Under the pieces are notes generated by a model. That model was not told the DNA's origin and searched no databases. It saw nothing but the letters and a program-made list of their open reading frames with translations. Of a stretch of 64,000 bases of DNA, positions 1 to 10,408 are shown one piece after another. Source of the DNA: Stutzerimonas stutzeri (lineage in GTDB: Bacteria; Pseudomonadota; Gammaproteobacteria; Pseudomonadales; Pseudomonadaceae); the NCBI RefSeq assembly GCF_024448895.1, contig NZ_JAMOIC010000018.1:53471-117470 (forward strand), given 5' to 3'. Positions within the stretch are counted from its first letter, which is position 1; each line of letters opens with the position of its first letter. The position numbers and the translations under genes were made by a program.

Positions 1-1653
1 CGGGGTCTGGTAAAAGCCACCAATAGCCTGACCTGGTCGACGAGCCCGGCGGTGGACATTATCGAGCCGCAAAGCGAGTGGAGCGAGTTCACTGGTCAGA
101 GCTTCGAGCAAGCCTGCGGCAAAGGCTGGCTGGATGCCGTGCATCCTGATGATCGTCCGGAGCTTGAAGTGGTGGTCGGCGAAATGCATTCGGTCTTTAC
201 CAACAAGCGCGCCGAATATCGCGTACGCCGGTTGGACGGGCAGTACCGGCACATGGCAGGGCACGCGGTCCCGATCTTCGATGAGCGCGGCAACATCAAG
301 GAGTGGTCCGGCGGCCTGACCGATATCACCGACCGCAAGCAGGCCGAGCACCGGTTGAACCACATGGCCACCCACGATGCCCTGACCGGGCTACCGAACC
401 GGACCTATCTCAACGACCATCTGCGCGAACTGGTCAACTTCATTCCCGAAGGCCAGCAGGTGATGATCATGCTGATCGACCTTGACCGGTTCAAGGAAGT
501 GAACGATTCCATGGGGCACGGTTATGGCGACGTACTCTTGGTACAGATCGCCCATCGGCTGCGTCAGGCGCTGCCCTCCGGTGATCTGGTGGCGCGATTG
601 GGCGGTGATGAGTTCGTGGTGGTTGCACACTTGCCGGATGGAATCAGGTCAGCCGAGCTGATCGCGACCAACCTGCTGCGGGCCATCCAGGTGCCTTGTG
701 ATGTGCTTGGTACGCGCTATTACCCGTCGGCCTCGATGGGCATGTGTCTCTATCCCAACCCCGATACGACCATTGACGAACTGCTGCAGCATGCCGATAT
801 CGCCATGTACCGGGCAAAGGATGCAGGCGGCACGCGGATACAGTTCTTCTCTGCTGAGATGAGCATTGAAACCAAGAACCGCATGGCCCTTGAACTGGAC
901 CTGCGCGACGCGCTGGAGCGTGACGAGTTCGTGTTGCACTACCAGCCGCGCATTCGCCTGGGCGACGACACGGCCTGTGGCGTCGAGGCGTTGATTCGCT
1001 GGAATCACCCCACAAAGGGTCTGATTCCGCCCAATGCCTTCATTCCGATTGCCGAGGCCACAGGACTGATCTGCAATATCGGCAGTTGGGTCCTGCGCCA
1101 GGCCTGCGCGGACATTCAGCTATTGGTCGAGCGCATCGGGATCGATCTGGTGTTGTCCGTGAACGTGTCACCTGTTCAACTCAAATCGCCGACGCTGTGC
1201 AGCGATGTTCGACAGGCGCTGGAAGCATCGGGCATGAACGCGGCCCACCTCGAGCTGGAGTTGACCGAGTCTGGTCTGATCGAAGATACCGACACCTCGC
1301 ACAAACTCCTGCGGGACCTATGCAACATCGGCGTCAGGCTGGCCATCGACGACTTCGGGACCGGATACGCCGGCATTGCTTACCTGCGGCAATATCCCAT
1401 CGATGTCGTCAAACTCGATCGCTCCTTTCTCGGGCCGTCGTCCAATACGGACAGCTCACTTGATTTCATCAAGGCGGTGACCGAGATGTGCCATTCGCTT
1501 GGCATGCGAGTGGTGGCAGAAGGGGTCGAGGATTCGAACATGCTGCAGCAGCTGGTGCGGTCATCATGCGATGAAGCCCAGGGCTACCTGTTCGCTCAGC
1601 CCATGCCGTTGGCTGGGCTCAATGACTTCATCATCGACCGGCAAGCGAGCTGA
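1..1653 (+). CDS. PAS-GGDEF-EAL cyclic-di-GMP enzyme (5' partial)
   Basis: Bifunctional-type c-di-GMP turnover protein. The frame is open to the left edge, so the true start lies outside the window; the GTG at 52 is internal to a PAS fold (WTSPAVDIIEP... HPDDR) and should not be taken as the start. Counting from the first visible codon, the PAS domain ends near residue 97, the diguanylate cyclase domain carries an intact GGDEF at 201-205, and the phosphodiesterase domain carries EAL at 329-331 and DDFGTGY from 450. The EAL catalytic set (NVS, ELTES, KLD, AEGVE, QGYLF) looks complete. The inhibitory I-site RxxD before GGDEF is absent (PSGD instead), so the cyclase would lack classic product inhibition. 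It converges with another GGDEF-EAL gene 60 bp downstream. The family assignment is firm; which activity dominates cannot be told. Confidence 0.93.
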   Translation, partial: RGLVKATNSLTWSTSPAVDIIEPQSEWSEFTGQSFEQACGKGWLDAVHPDDRPELEVVVGEMHSVFTNKRAEYRVRRLDGQYRHMAGHAVPIFDERGNIKEWSGGLTDITDRKQAEHRLNHMATHDALTGLPNRTYLNDHLRELVNFIPEGQQVMIMLIDLDRFKEVNDSMGHGYGDVLLVQIAHRLRQALPSGDLVARLGGDEFVVVAHLPDGIRSAELIATNLLRAIQVPCDVLGTRYYPSASMGMCLYPNPDTTIDELLQHADIAMYRAKDAGGTRIQFFSAEMSIETKNRMALELDLRDALERDEFVLHYQPRIRLGDDTACGVEALIRWNHPTKGLIPPNAFIPIAEATGLICNIGSWVLRQACADIQLLVERIGIDLVLSVNVSPVQLKSPTLCSDVRQALEASGMNAAHLELELTESGLIEDTDTSHKLLRDLCNIGVRLAIDDFGTGYAGIAYLRQYPIDVVKLDRSFLGPSSNTDSSLDFIKAVTEMCHSLGMRVVAEGVEDSNMLQQLVRSSCDEAQGYLFAQPMPLAGLNDFIIDRQAS

Positions 1654-1713
1654 GCATGCGCTGAGCTAGCTCGCCGTGTGGAGGTCCGGCCATGCCGGGC
1701 CGCCAAGGACTGC

Positions 1714-4239
1714 TCATCCTCTTGCCGCACTTCGGCTGATCGCTTGCTCCTGGTGCTCGTCGACGATCCGCTTGAAAGGCTCCGAGGCGGTAGGACGGCC
1801 CAGGTAGAACCCCTGGGCCTGGTCACACGACAGTTCGGTCAGCTTTCCAAGCTGCGTCACTGTCTCTATGCCCTCGGCCGTTACCGTGAGCGACAAGGCA
1901 TGACCCATGCTGACGATGGCATGCACGATCGCCTCGCTGCTTTGCGAGTGATCCAGGCCGGAGATGAAGCTGCGATCGATCTTGATGCCGTCGAACGGGT
2001 AGGTGCGCAGATAGCTGAGCGATGAATAGCCGGTGCCGAAATCATCCATCGACAGCCGAACACCCAGCGCCTTCAAATGGTTCATGGTAATCAGCGCGGC
2101 GGCGGCGTCTTCAAGCATCACACTCTCGGTGATTTCCAGCTCAAGCCGTTCCGGTGATATGCCGGTTTCAGTCAGCGCCGCAGCGATGCGGTCCACCAGA
2201 TCATTGCGCTGAAACTCCACCGACGACAGGTTTACCGAAACCATCATGCTGTCACCCCATGTCAGGGCGTTGGTGCAGGCCTCACGGATCACCCAGTCGC
2301 TGAGCTCGATGATCTGCCCGGTTTCTTCAGCCAGCTGTATGAAACTGTCCGGTGGCAGCAGGCCCCGGGTGGGATGATGCCAGCGCACCAGCGCCTCGGC
2401 CCCGACCAGCTTCTGCCCAGCCGCTTCGTAGCGCGGTTGAAAGTCCAGGCGGAACTCACGCCGACGCAGCGCGTGCCGCATGTCGATTTCCAGCTGTCGG
2501 CGCTCCATGATTCGCTCGTTCATAGCCGGCTCGTAGAAGCGGAACAGGTTGCGGCCGCTGGATTTGGCTTCGTACAGCGCGATGTCGGCGTACCGCAGCA
2601 GGTCCTCCCCATTAATGCCATCGAATGGCGCGCAAACCACGCCGATGCTGGTGCCGACACTGACTTCATTGCCGGCTATCGTAATTGGCTGATTGATGCG
2701 CTCGATAAGCCGTTGGCAGAGTCCCTCCGCTTGTTCGCGGGTCTTGCAGTCGGTCGCAACCACGACGAATTCGTCCCCGCCGAGCCTCGCCACCAGGTCG
2801 GTCGAACGAGTGCAACTGTTGAGCGCATTGGCCACTTCGCGCAATACCATGTCGCCCGCTGCGTGACCGAACGCGTCGTTGACCGGCTTGAACCGATCAA
2901 GGTCGAGCGCCAGGAGAAACACGGGACGGTCCGCGTTCAAGCCTTCGCTGAGGCGGCTATTGATGAAATGGTTGAGCCGATGACGATTGGCAAGGCCAGT
3001 CAGCGCATCGTGATGGCTGATGTGTTCGATCCGTGCCTTGGCTTCAATTTCTTCGGTGATATCGCAAACCGTGCCCTGGTAGCCCAACAGCCGGTCACCT
3101 GCACGCACCGCGCGTGCGGAGAGCTGGCAATAGCGCAGGCTTTCGTTCGCGGCGTTCATTTCGCAAGGTATAGGTCGTCGCCCGCTATTCGCACTCACCT
3201 CTGCCGTGATCGCCAGCAGCCTCCGGTCATAGGCAAGTAGATCGGTCAATGAGCGTCCCAGCCATTGTTTAGGAGACAGCCCGGTCAACTGGGCGAAGCG
3301 ATCGGAAAGGTAGGTCAGGTTTTGCTGCGAGTCGGTTTCCCAGATCCAGTCCGATGACGCCTCGGATATGTTCTTGAAGCGCTGCTCGCTGATCTGCAAT
3401 GCCTGCTGGGCAGCATCGATCATGCGGGTGGCGTGCATGACGCGCATGCGCAGCCAGCACACCAGTACCCCAACCAGCAGGCCGACGAGAAACAACACCG
3501 GCAGGAAGATTTTGAGGAGCGAAAGGCCGAGCTCTTCACTGTTCCATTGAAGGGTTACGGGACTGCCTAAAGCGGCCTGTAGCGTCAGTTTCGGGCTGGG
3601 CGAGCCGGGCAGGGTGCCAATGGTTGCCCTGAGATCGTCCAGGTCGAATGCCAGGTCGATGACCTTCAGCTTTGCCTCGGTCAGCACATCGACGTAAACG
3701 AGGTAGGACAGCGTCGAGAAGTCGTCATAGGAGCTGTCAGGGCGTATCACTGCTGCGGAAACAACGGTCGGGATTCCGGCCACCGAAAAATAGGCATGGG
3801 CCACCTCATCATCCGTGGACTTGTCGCGGGCCTCTTTCAGCAGGGCTGGGATGTCTCCCGAGATCCAGTCATTGGCAGGCGTTTCGCTCAAGGCGCCATC
3901 GATGATGCCGTAGCGGGTAGCGGCATCCGGCCCAAGGATGAAAACGCCGTCCAGACCGTAAGTCGAAAACAGTGAGGGCCCAATATTGTCTCCTTCAAAG
4001 GTCCAGGTCAGATCAATTTTGCTATGCGTGTAGTTGTAGGCGTCGTACCAGAATGCGTAGTCAGCTAGTGCAGTACCTATCTTGTCCTGGCGGCTTTCCA
4101 TTGCCCTGGCAGCATCCGTTTCGCTGTGGTTCACCTGATGCTCATCCAGCGCAAGGCATAAATAGACCAGCGCCAACCCAGCCGCGATGAACAGTGCTGC
4201 AACTACGTAAACAAAACTGAGGGAGGCTTTGCGGGTCAT
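1714..4239 (-). CDS. Membrane CHASE4-PAS-GGDEF-EAL c-di-GMP enzyme
   Basis: Inner-membrane sensor that makes and/or degrades c-di-GMP. With the start at 4239 (MTRKAS, 841 aa) the protein has a first membrane helix at about residues 7-30, a periplasmic CHASE4-like sensor (ALADYAFWYDAYNY) to about 235, a second helix at about 236-260, a PAS domain at about 285-400, GGDEF at 487-491 and EAL at 615-617. An I-site (RSTD) precedes GGDEF and the EAL catalytic residues are all present, so both domains look active. The frame stays open upstream to 4479, but the extra 80 residues are low-complexity and would put a long soluble tail before the first helix; no strong ribosome site separates the candidates at 4239 and 4290. 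It is convergent with the preceding c-di-GMP gene. Confidence 0.92.
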   Translation of the reverse strand: MTRKASLSFVYVVAALFIAAGLALVYLCLALDEHQVNHSETDAARAMESRQDKIGTALADYAFWYDAYNYTHSKIDLTWTFEGDNIGPSLFSTYGLDGVFILGPDAATRYGIIDGALSETPANDWISGDIPALLKEARDKSTDDEVAHAYFSVAGIPTVVSAAVIRPDSSYDDFSTLSYLVYVDVLTEAKLKVIDLAFDLDDLRATIGTLPGSPSPKLTLQAALGSPVTLQWNSEELGLSLLKIFLPVLFLVGLLVGVLVCWLRMRVMHATRMIDAAQQALQISEQRFKNISEASSDWIWETDSQQNLTYLSDRFAQLTGLSPKQWLGRSLTDLLAYDRRLLAITAEVSANSGRRPIPCEMNAANESLRYCQLSARAVRAGDRLLGYQGTVCDITEEIEAKARIEHISHHDALTGLANRHRLNHFINSRLSEGLNADRPVFLLALDLDRFKPVNDAFGHAAGDMVLREVANALNSCTRSTDLVARLGGDEFVVVATDCKTREQAEGLCQRLIERINQPITIAGNEVSVGTSIGVVCAPFDGINGEDLLRYADIALYEAKSSGRNLFRFYEPAMNERIMERRQLEIDMRHALRRREFRLDFQPRYEAAGQKLVGAEALVRWHHPTRGLLPPDSFIQLAEETGQIIELSDWVIREACTNALTWGDSMMVSVNLSSVEFQRNDLVDRIAAALTETGISPERLELEITESVMLEDAAAALITMNHLKALGVRLSMDDFGTGYSSLSYLRTYPFDGIKIDRSFISGLDHSQSSEAIVHAIVSMGHALSLTVTAEGIETVTQLGKLTELSCDQAQGFYLGRPTASEPFKRIVDEHQEQAISRSAARG

Positions 4240-4599
4240 GGCTGTATAGCCGGCTGACTCGAGAGCGGGGTTCGCTGCGGTAAGTGTCATTAGATCATTC
4301 GCCAAGCTGGAACAGGACTGCGCGAACTGACTGTGCGCAAGCTCTGTATCGGCGGTAGCGCGGTCTAGGTTGATAGCGGCTGCGTGATTCCGACCGGCGG
4401 CGGCCTCGCCTGGAGCCCGTCCAGCCGGCACTCGGGCGTCGTCCTCTTCGCGACATGTAAGGACATTGTAAAAAGCCATCGCCAGCGCCGATCCGGGCGC
4501 AGTACCATTTCGCGGACTAACTACCTGACGCCTCCATCAGCTCGTCCAACATTGGTCGTGCGGCTTTGTCACATCAGCGGTATCCCCTCTTGGTGATCG

Positions 4600-6771
4600 A
4601 TGTGCCAATTCGAGATTGCGTGGCGGTTCGGCAAATATCTGCCAGCCGTAGGCCCGCCTTTCCAACCGACGAGCATCGATGTGAGCGCAGACGTGTCTTC
4701 CGAAGAAAAACGAATACTCATCGGTGCGCGCGAGGGCTCTAACGCTGCCGGCGCAATCAATGTGCTAACAGAAGAGGGTTATGCAACCCTGTTTTGCGGT
4801 GACGCGGCCGGTCTGATTCAACGGCTGGATGATGGTGTCGGCGCCGTGATCATCGACGACGCCTTTGTTTTGGCTCTGCTCGATCTCTCACCTGCGTCGA
4901 GGGCAACACCGGCCTGGACCAACATCCCCGTCATCCTGATAACGCAGCGTCAGGGCATGTCCCGTGCCGACTTCGCGGCGTTGAGTGCGCAGCTGCCGGC
5001 GAGTATCGCTGACCTGGTGGTTCTTGAATCGCCGCTGGGCGAGGCATCGCTGCTGAGCACGGTGGCCGCGGTATGGCGTTCGCGTCAGCGTCAAGTCGAG
5101 ATACGCGACCGTTTGAATGAGCTGGCCGAGCAACGCGCCACGTTCGAAAGCCTGGTCGAACATCTTCCGGTCGGGGTGTGCCTCATCGACATGAACGGCG
5201 CCACGATACTCAGCAACCCGGCCTACGAGCGTTACGTGCCGAATCGGCAGATCCCCTCCGCCGATGACGCTCGTGCGGGGCGCTGGCTAGGTGTGGATAG
5301 TGACGGACAACCGCTGCCGCGTGACCAGTTTGCAGGTGCGCGCGCTCTGCGTGGCGAGCGGGTCTCGAGTCTCGATGCACGTTACTTCCCAGAGGAGGGT
5401 GGCGAGTTATGGGCCCGTATCAGTGCGGTGCCTTTGTACGATGCCAATCAGACGGTCAAGGGCGCTGCACTCGTCATCATCGATATCGACGCTCAGAAGC
5501 AGAACGAGGACATGTTGCGTCGTTTCAATGATGATCTGGAAGCACAGGTAAAGGCCCGCACCCGAGCGTTGGAAGATGCGCTGGAGAAGCTGACGCTTGA
5601 AACTCAGGAGCGCGCCCGTGCTGAGGAGCAGTTGCGACAGTCCATGAAGATGGATGCCGTAGGCCAGCTTACTGGCGGCATCGCGCACGACTTCAACAAC
5701 ATGCTCACTGGCGTCATCGGAGCGCTTGACCTGATGCGTTTGCGCATCGGCCGGCAGCAGTACGGAGATCTGGACCGCTACATGAGTGCTGCGCATTCAT
5801 CTGCCAGCCGCGCCGCCGCCTTGACCCAGCGCTTGCTCGCATTCTCACGCCGGCAATCGCTGGAGTCTCGCGTCGTTGCAGTCAATCCGTTGATTCTTTC
5901 CCTGGGCGAACTCCTGCAGCGGACCCTTACAGAGCGAATCATCCTGGACATTCAGCTGGATGAAGCCAGCGGTCTGGCCGAGGTGGACCCCAATCAGCTG
6001 GAAAACGCATTGTTGAACCTGAGCATCAATGCCCGGGATGCAATGCCCGATGGCGGCACCCTGACCATTACCACCCGCCTGGCCCGGATCGATGCGGCAG
6101 AAGCCGCCGATCTGGGCGGTAACGCGGGCACCTACGTCGCGATCGATATAGCGGACACAGGCGTAGGTATTCCGGCCGCCATGCTGACGAAGGTCTTCGA
6201 ACCCTTTTTCACGACCAAGCCGCTGGGGCAGGGGACCGGGCTGGGGTTGTCCATGGTCTACGGTTTTGTTCAGCAGAGCAGCGGGTTCATTTCGGTAAGC
6301 AGCACCGAAAATGCAGGAACCTCGATCACCTTGTATTTGCCGGCAGCGCAGGCATCGACCGAGGTGGCGGAAGCGCGCGCGGCTAATACCGAGGTCAGGT
6401 CGGGTACTGGTCAGGCCATTCTTGTGGTGGAAGACGACGACTCCGTTCGGTTGTTGCTCGATAGCGTCCTACAGGACCTCGGCTATAGGGTTCATCTCGC
6501 CGAGAACGGTCAGCAGGCATTGGACATGCTTCCTCGCATTGGCACCTTGGACCTGCTGGTTACCGATGTCGGGCTGCCGGGGTTGAATGGTCGTCAGCGC
6601 GCCGAGATCGTTCAACAGCGCCGTCCGGGGCTACCGGTTCTGTTCATCAGTGGTTATGCGGAGAACGCTGCCACCCGTTCCGAGTTTCTCGGGCCCAGGA
6701 TGCGGTTGATGACCAAGCCTTTCACCCTCGAATGTCTGGCCGAAACGGTCTCGAGCGTGTTGCAAATCTGA
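4600..6771 (+). CDS. Hybrid sensor histidine kinase with C-terminal receiver
   Basis: Two-component signalling protein of 723 aa without membrane helices, so probably cytoplasmic. After an N-terminal receiver-like region (about 35-165) come a PAS domain (about 185-300), a coiled coil (300-345), a HisKA box with phospho-acceptor His363 (GGIAHDFNN), an HATPase domain (N box [14 protein letters not shown] boxes DTGVGIP and GTGLGLS) and a C-terminal receiver (VVEDDDSVR, Asp656 in TDVGLPG, Lys in TKPF). This HDFNN-type kinase with terminal receiver is common in Pseudomonas and Alphaproteobacteria. A GTG at 4681 is an alternative start that would drop 27 atypical residues. It is divergent from the CHASE4 c-di-GMP gene; the output partner is not visible. 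Confidence 0.92.
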   Translation: MCQFEIAWRFGKYLPAVGPPFQPTSIDVSADVSSEEKRILIGAREGSNAAGAINVLTEEGYATLFCGDAAGLIQRLDDGVGAVIIDDAFVLALLDLSPASRATPAWTNIPVILITQRQGMSRADFAALSAQLPASIADLVVLESPLGEASLLSTVAAVWRSRQRQVEIRDRLNELAEQRATFESLVEHLPVGVCLIDMNGATILSNPAYERYVPNRQIPSADDARAGRWLGVDSDGQPLPRDQFAGARALRGERVSSLDARYFPEEGGELWARISAVPLYDANQTVKGAALVIIDIDAQKQNEDMLRRFNDDLEAQVKARTRALEDALEKLTLETQERARAEEQLRQSMKMDAVGQLTGGIAHDFNNMLTGVIGALDLMRLRIGRQQYGDLDRYMSAAHSSASRAAALTQRLLAFSRRQSLESRVVAVNPLILSLGELLQRTLTERIILDIQLDEASGLAEVDPNQLENALLNLSINARDAMPDGGTLTITTRLARIDAAEAADLGGNAGTYVAIDIADTGVGIPAAMLTKVFEPFFTTKPLGQGTGLGLSMVYGFVQQSSGFISVSSTENAGTSITLYLPAAQASTEVAEARAANTEVRSGTGQAILVVEDDDSVRLLLDSVLQDLGYRVHLAENGQQALDMLPRIGTLDLLVTDVGLPGLNGRQRAEIVQQRRPGLPVLFISGYAENAATRSEFLGPRMRLMTKPFTLECLAETVSSVLQI

Positions 6772-6912
6772 CGCTCCGCTCCGCTCCAGTCGTGCAACTT
6801 GGTGAGATGCGCCCGGTACGAAGCGGGTTGGTGCACAGACGTTCTAGAACGGTGAGTGGGCGTTCGGCCCATAATCTGCAATTCGAAACCGATGCGAGTG
6901 GCGCACCCGCGT

Positions 6913-7761
6913 ATGAGCGGCATCATCAGCAACAGCTGGATCGACCTGAATCTCGATGCCGAAACCGGCATCGAGACCATTCGTGCGCACTTCGAAGGGC
7001 ACGCTTACGATGCGCACTGGCACGACGCCTACCTCGTTGGCTTTACCGAGCAAGGCGTGCAACAGTTCAATTGCCGCAAGACACTGCACAACAGCGTAGT
7101 AGGGCAGGCGTTTTTGCTCGAACCCGGTGAGATCCACGACGGACGCGCACCGGTCCCCGGCGGCTTTACCTACTCGACGTTTTACCTGCAACCCCATTGG
7201 CTGGAAGCCCAGCTGCGAGAGTTGTTCGAGGACGCCCCGAACGATTGCCTGCCAGGTTTCGCCGAGACACTCGCCGACGAGCCGGGCCTTGTGAGCCACA
7301 TTGCATTCGCCTTCCAGGCAGTCCATCAGAGTGAGTTGCGCATCGTGCGCCATGCCGCACTTGACGCTCTGCTGGAGATCCTGTCGCGCCGTACGCACTG
7401 GCGTAAACGTCTGGAGACGACCGCGCCGCTGCCAGCGGTGGCGATCAGGGCCAGAGATTATCTTCATGCGCATCTGGATCAGGACGTCGGGCTCGATGAG
7501 CTGGCTAGCGCAGCCGGCATCGATCGTTTTCGGCTTTCCCGCGCCTTCAAGGCTTCGTTCGGGCTGGCGCCCCATGCCTATCTGGTCCAATTGCGGCTGA
7601 GCGTGGCGCGTAAGCTGCTACGTCAGGGCTTGGCGCCCGCCAAGGTTGCCATGGAGCTCGGGTTTTCCGATCAGAGCCATCTCGGTCGATGGTTTCGCCG
7701 TGCCTACGGCATGAGCCCCGCGGCTTATCGCAAACGTTGCTCAAACCTTCCAGACCGCTAG
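6913..7761 (+). CDS. AraC-family transcriptional regulator
   Basis: DNA-binding regulator of 282 aa with an N-terminal cupin-like AraC ligand-binding domain (HAYDAHWHDAYLVGF; LEPGEIHDG) and a C-terminal double helix-turn-helix (about 180-275; ELASAAGIDRFRLSRAFK, ELGFSDQSHLGRWFRR). I chose the ATG at 6913 (MSGIISNSW); an in-frame ATG at 6892 and GTG at 6856 are possible and no candidate has a clear Shine-Dalgarno. It lies 105 bp upstream of a LysE-type exporter in the same orientation. AraC/LysE pairs are widespread in Pseudomonas, and the regulator probably controls the exporter gene. Confidence 0.9.
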   Translation: MSGIISNSWIDLNLDAETGIETIRAHFEGHAYDAHWHDAYLVGFTEQGVQQFNCRKTLHNSVVGQAFLLEPGEIHDGRAPVPGGFTYSTFYLQPHWLEAQLRELFEDAPNDCLPGFAETLADEPGLVSHIAFAFQAVHQSELRIVRHAALDALLEILSRRTHWRKRLETTAPLPAVAIRARDYLHAHLDQDVGLDELASAAGIDRFRLSRAFKASFGLAPHAYLVQLRLSVARKLLRQGLAPAKVAMELGFSDQSHLGRWFRRAYGMSPAAYRKRCSNLPDR

Positions 7762-7866
7762 TTCGAGCGAATGCAAAGTGGCAGAACCGAAACCGGAGGT
7801 TCTGTCCATGCCATCCACCAATCCTGAACATTCAACGCCTGACCGATCGTCTAATGAGCTGCAGGG

Positions 7867-8460
7867 ATGAGCCAGTTGTTGCCATTCTTTCTGTTTGTCC
7901 TGGTTGCTTCGATCACCCCAGGGCCGACCAATATGCTGGTGCTCAGCAACAGCGCGCGTTTCGGCTGGCGTGCCGCACTGCCGCTGATATTCGGCGCCTG
8001 CGCAAGCGCTGCGGCTATCGTCCTGCTTGTCGGGCTGGGGTTGGGGGAGCTACTGATGCGGGCGCCAACCGTGCAGCAGATCATGGCTTGGCTGGGTGTC
8101 GGCTGGATAAGCTGGTTGGCTTGGAAACTCTGGTGCAGCGCTGATACGTCTCTGGATTCCGCATCGCCTGCCATGCGAATCGGTGCCTGGGGTGGGGCGG
8201 GGCTGCAGCTGATAAACCCCAAGACCTGGATGATGGCGCTTGCGGTAGTCAGTGTGTTCGCCGGCGCTGACGCCGGGCTGGCCGGCTATGGCATATTCGC
8301 GCTGATTTTCCTCCTAGTAGCCATACCCTGCCTGATCGTATGGGCCGCGATTGGGCGGGGTGCGGTCAGTCTGCTGCGCTCCAACGCGGCGCTTCGGCGG
8401 TTCAATCAGGTCATGGCGCTGCTGTTGCTTGTCTCTGCCTGGAGCAGTCTGCTCATGTAG
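7867..8460 (+). CDS. LysE/RhtB-family amino acid exporter
   Basis: Inner-membrane exporter of 197 aa with about six hydrophobic segments. The family hallmark TPGPTN sits near residues 18-23 (ASITPGPTNMLVL) and the second conserved signature LQLINPKTWMM near 118-128. The length is typical (about 200 aa). LysE/RhtB proteins export amino acids such as lysine, arginine, homoserine or threonine, or related metabolites; the substrate cannot be read from the sequence. The start ATG closely follows GAGCTGCAGGG. It follows an AraC regulator likely to govern it. Confidence 0.92.
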   Translation: MSQLLPFFLFVLVASITPGPTNMLVLSNSARFGWRAALPLIFGACASAAAIVLLVGLGLGELLMRAPTVQQIMAWLGVGWISWLAWKLWCSADTSLDSASPAMRIGAWGGAGLQLINPKTWMMALAVVSVFAGADAGLAGYGIFALIFLLVAIPCLIVWAAIGRGAVSLLRSNAALRRFNQVMALLLLVSAWSSLLM

Positions 8461-8677
8461 GCGATTTCAGCGTGTTTAGCTCAGTACGCCAGATTCGCAA
8501 AAGCCTCTATCGCGGCGGTACAGTCGCTTGCACATTCATCTCGCCGCTGGGGAAACAAAGCCCGGTGATTCATGGTCTGAGCGGCTAGACAATAACCTTG
8601 ACCCATCGTGGTTTTTGATTGCCTCCCGTGCGGCGCTGTTGCCTGAGGCGACCTTCTTACCCCCAAAGGAACGATAG

Positions 8678-10342
8678 ATGAGCATCGACCTCAACGCAGG
8701 ACGCCTTCCCGAAGAACACACGCTAACCAACATCCCGCGCCTGATTTCGCGTTATTACAGCGAGCGCCCGGATCCGTCTGACCCGGCGCAGCAGGTTTCT
8801 TTCGGCACATCTGGCCATCGTGGCTCGTCGCTGAAAAACAGCTTCAACGAGTGGCACATCCTGGCGACCACCCAGGCGATCTGTGATTACCGCCGTGAGC
8901 AGGGCATCGACGGCCCGATCTTCGTCGGCATGGACACCCACGCGCTGTCCGAGCCGGCATTCGTATCCGCCCTGGAGGTGTTGGCAGCCAACGGCGTCGA
9001 GACACGCATCGACGCCGGTTGCAGCGAAACCAATGGCGAGCCCGGATTCACGCCGACACCCGCCATTTCCAACGCGATTCTCGAATACAACGCCGGCCGC
9101 AGCAGCGGTCTGGCTGACGGTATCGTCATCACGCCGTCACACAACCCGCCTGCTGACGGTGGCTTCAAGTACAACCCTACCAATGGCGGCCCGGCCGACA
9201 CGGGCGTGACCAAGTGGATCCAGGAGCGCGCCAACGCGTTGCTGGTTGCCGGTCTGAAGGGCGTGCAGCGGATGGATTACGCACAGGCACTCAAGGCACC
9301 GACCACCCAGCGCTTCGATTTCATTGAGAGCTATGTGGGCGGCCTGGAACAGGTGGTCGACCTCAATGCGATCCGCAGCTCGGGTCTCAAGTTTGGCGTC
9401 GATCCGCTCGGTGGCGCCGGTGTGCATTACTGGTCGCGCATCGCCGAGCGTTACAGCTTGCCGCTTGAAGTGCTTTCGACTCGCGTCGATCCGACCTTCC
9501 GGTTTATGCGCCTTGACTGGGACGGCAAGATCCGTATGGATTGCAGCTCGCCTCACGCCATGGCCGGGCTGATCGAAAACAAGGACCGCTTCGACGTGTC
9601 CTTTGCCTGCGACACTGACCATGACCGCCACGGCATCGTCGCGCGCTCGGTTGGTCTGCTGAACCCCAATCACTACCTGGCCGTCGCCATCGAATACCTG
9701 TTTACCCACCGGCCCGAGTGGAGCGCGCAGGCGGGCATCGGCAAGACGCTGGTGTCGTCCTCGATGATCGATCGCGTCGCCAAAGGCATCGACCGCAAGG
9801 TCGTGGAAGTGCCGGTGGGCTTCAAGTGGTTCGTCGATGGCTTGATGGATGGCAGCTTGGGCTTCGGCGGCGAAGAGTCTGCAGGTGCTTCTTTCCTGCG
9901 CAAGCAGGGCGGAGCCTGGTCGACCGATAAAGACGGCTTGATCCTCGGCCTGCTGGCTGCAGAGATCACCGCCGTCACCGGCAAGGACCCAGGCGAGCGT
10001 TACCAGGCGCTTACTGAGCGCTTCGGTGCACCGGTCTATGAGCGTATCGATGCTCCGGCCAATCGCGAGCAGAAGGCCAAGCTTGGCAAACTTTCGGCTT
10101 CCCAGGTCACCGCTGGCGAACTCGCTGGCCAGCCGATCACCCAGATCCTCACCGAAGCCCCAGGCAACGGCGCTGCCATCGGCGGACTCAAGGTCGTGAC
10201 TGACAACGGCTGGTTTGCCGCTCGGCCTTCCGGCACCGAAGACGTTTACAAGATCTACGCTGAAAGCTTCGAGGGTGACGCACACCTCAAGCGCATCCAG
10301 GAAGAGGCCAAGGCGTTGGTGGATGGCGTGTTGAACGGCTGA
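8678..10342 (+). CDS. pgm: Phosphoglucomutase (alpha-D-glucose phosphate-specific)
   Basis: Cytosolic enzyme interconverting glucose 1-phosphate and glucose 6-phosphate. The 554-aa protein matches the usual length of about 545-550. Visible motifs are the phospho-serine loop ITPSHNPP with Ser154, the metal-binding loop DTDHDRHG starting at residue 312, the sugar-binding loop GGEESAGAS near 400 and the C-terminal phosphate-binding RPSGTED near 516. AAAGGA lies just upstream of the ATG. The gene stands alone between a 217-bp upstream gap and a strong terminator at 10355-10389, so it is probably monocistronic. Confidence 0.97.
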   Translation: MSIDLNAGRLPEEHTLTNIPRLISRYYSERPDPSDPAQQVSFGTSGHRGSSLKNSFNEWHILATTQAICDYRREQGIDGPIFVGMDTHALSEPAFVSALEVLAANGVETRIDAGCSETNGEPGFTPTPAISNAILEYNAGRSSGLADGIVITPSHNPPADGGFKYNPTNGGPADTGVTKWIQERANALLVAGLKGVQRMDYAQALKAPTTQRFDFIESYVGGLEQVVDLNAIRSSGLKFGVDPLGGAGVHYWSRIAERYSLPLEVLSTRVDPTFRFMRLDWDGKIRMDCSSPHAMAGLIENKDRFDVSFACDTDHDRHGIVARSVGLLNPNHYLAVAIEYLFTHRPEWSAQAGIGKTLVSSSMIDRVAKGIDRKVVEVPVGFKWFVDGLMDGSLGFGGEESAGASFLRKQGGAWSTDKDGLILGLLAAEITAVTGKDPGERYQALTERFGAPVYERIDAPANREQKAKLGKLSASQVTAGELAGQPITQILTEAPGNGAAIGGLKVVTDNGWFAARPSGTEDVYKIYAESFEGDAHLKRIQEEAKALVDGVLNG

Positions 10343-10354
10343 GACGCGGTAGTG

Positions 10355-10390
10355 AAAAAGCCGTCACCCGTTATAGGTGACGGCTTTTTT
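10355..10390 (+). terminator. Rho-independent terminator after pgm
   Basis: A 14-bp perfect stem (AAAAAGCCGTCACC at 10355-10368 with its complement at 10376-10389), a 7-nt loop and a run of six T. The A-rich left arm gives a T tract on the other strand as well, so it could also terminate the convergent Rid-family gene that ends at 10409. Confidence 0.92.
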
Positions 10391-10408
10391 GTGGGCGGTA
10401 GCTGTTGA

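Noticed and set aside
9137-10285. Frame of 382 codons antisense to pgm
   Set aside because: Shadow of pgm, with no ribosome site and no recognisable domain.
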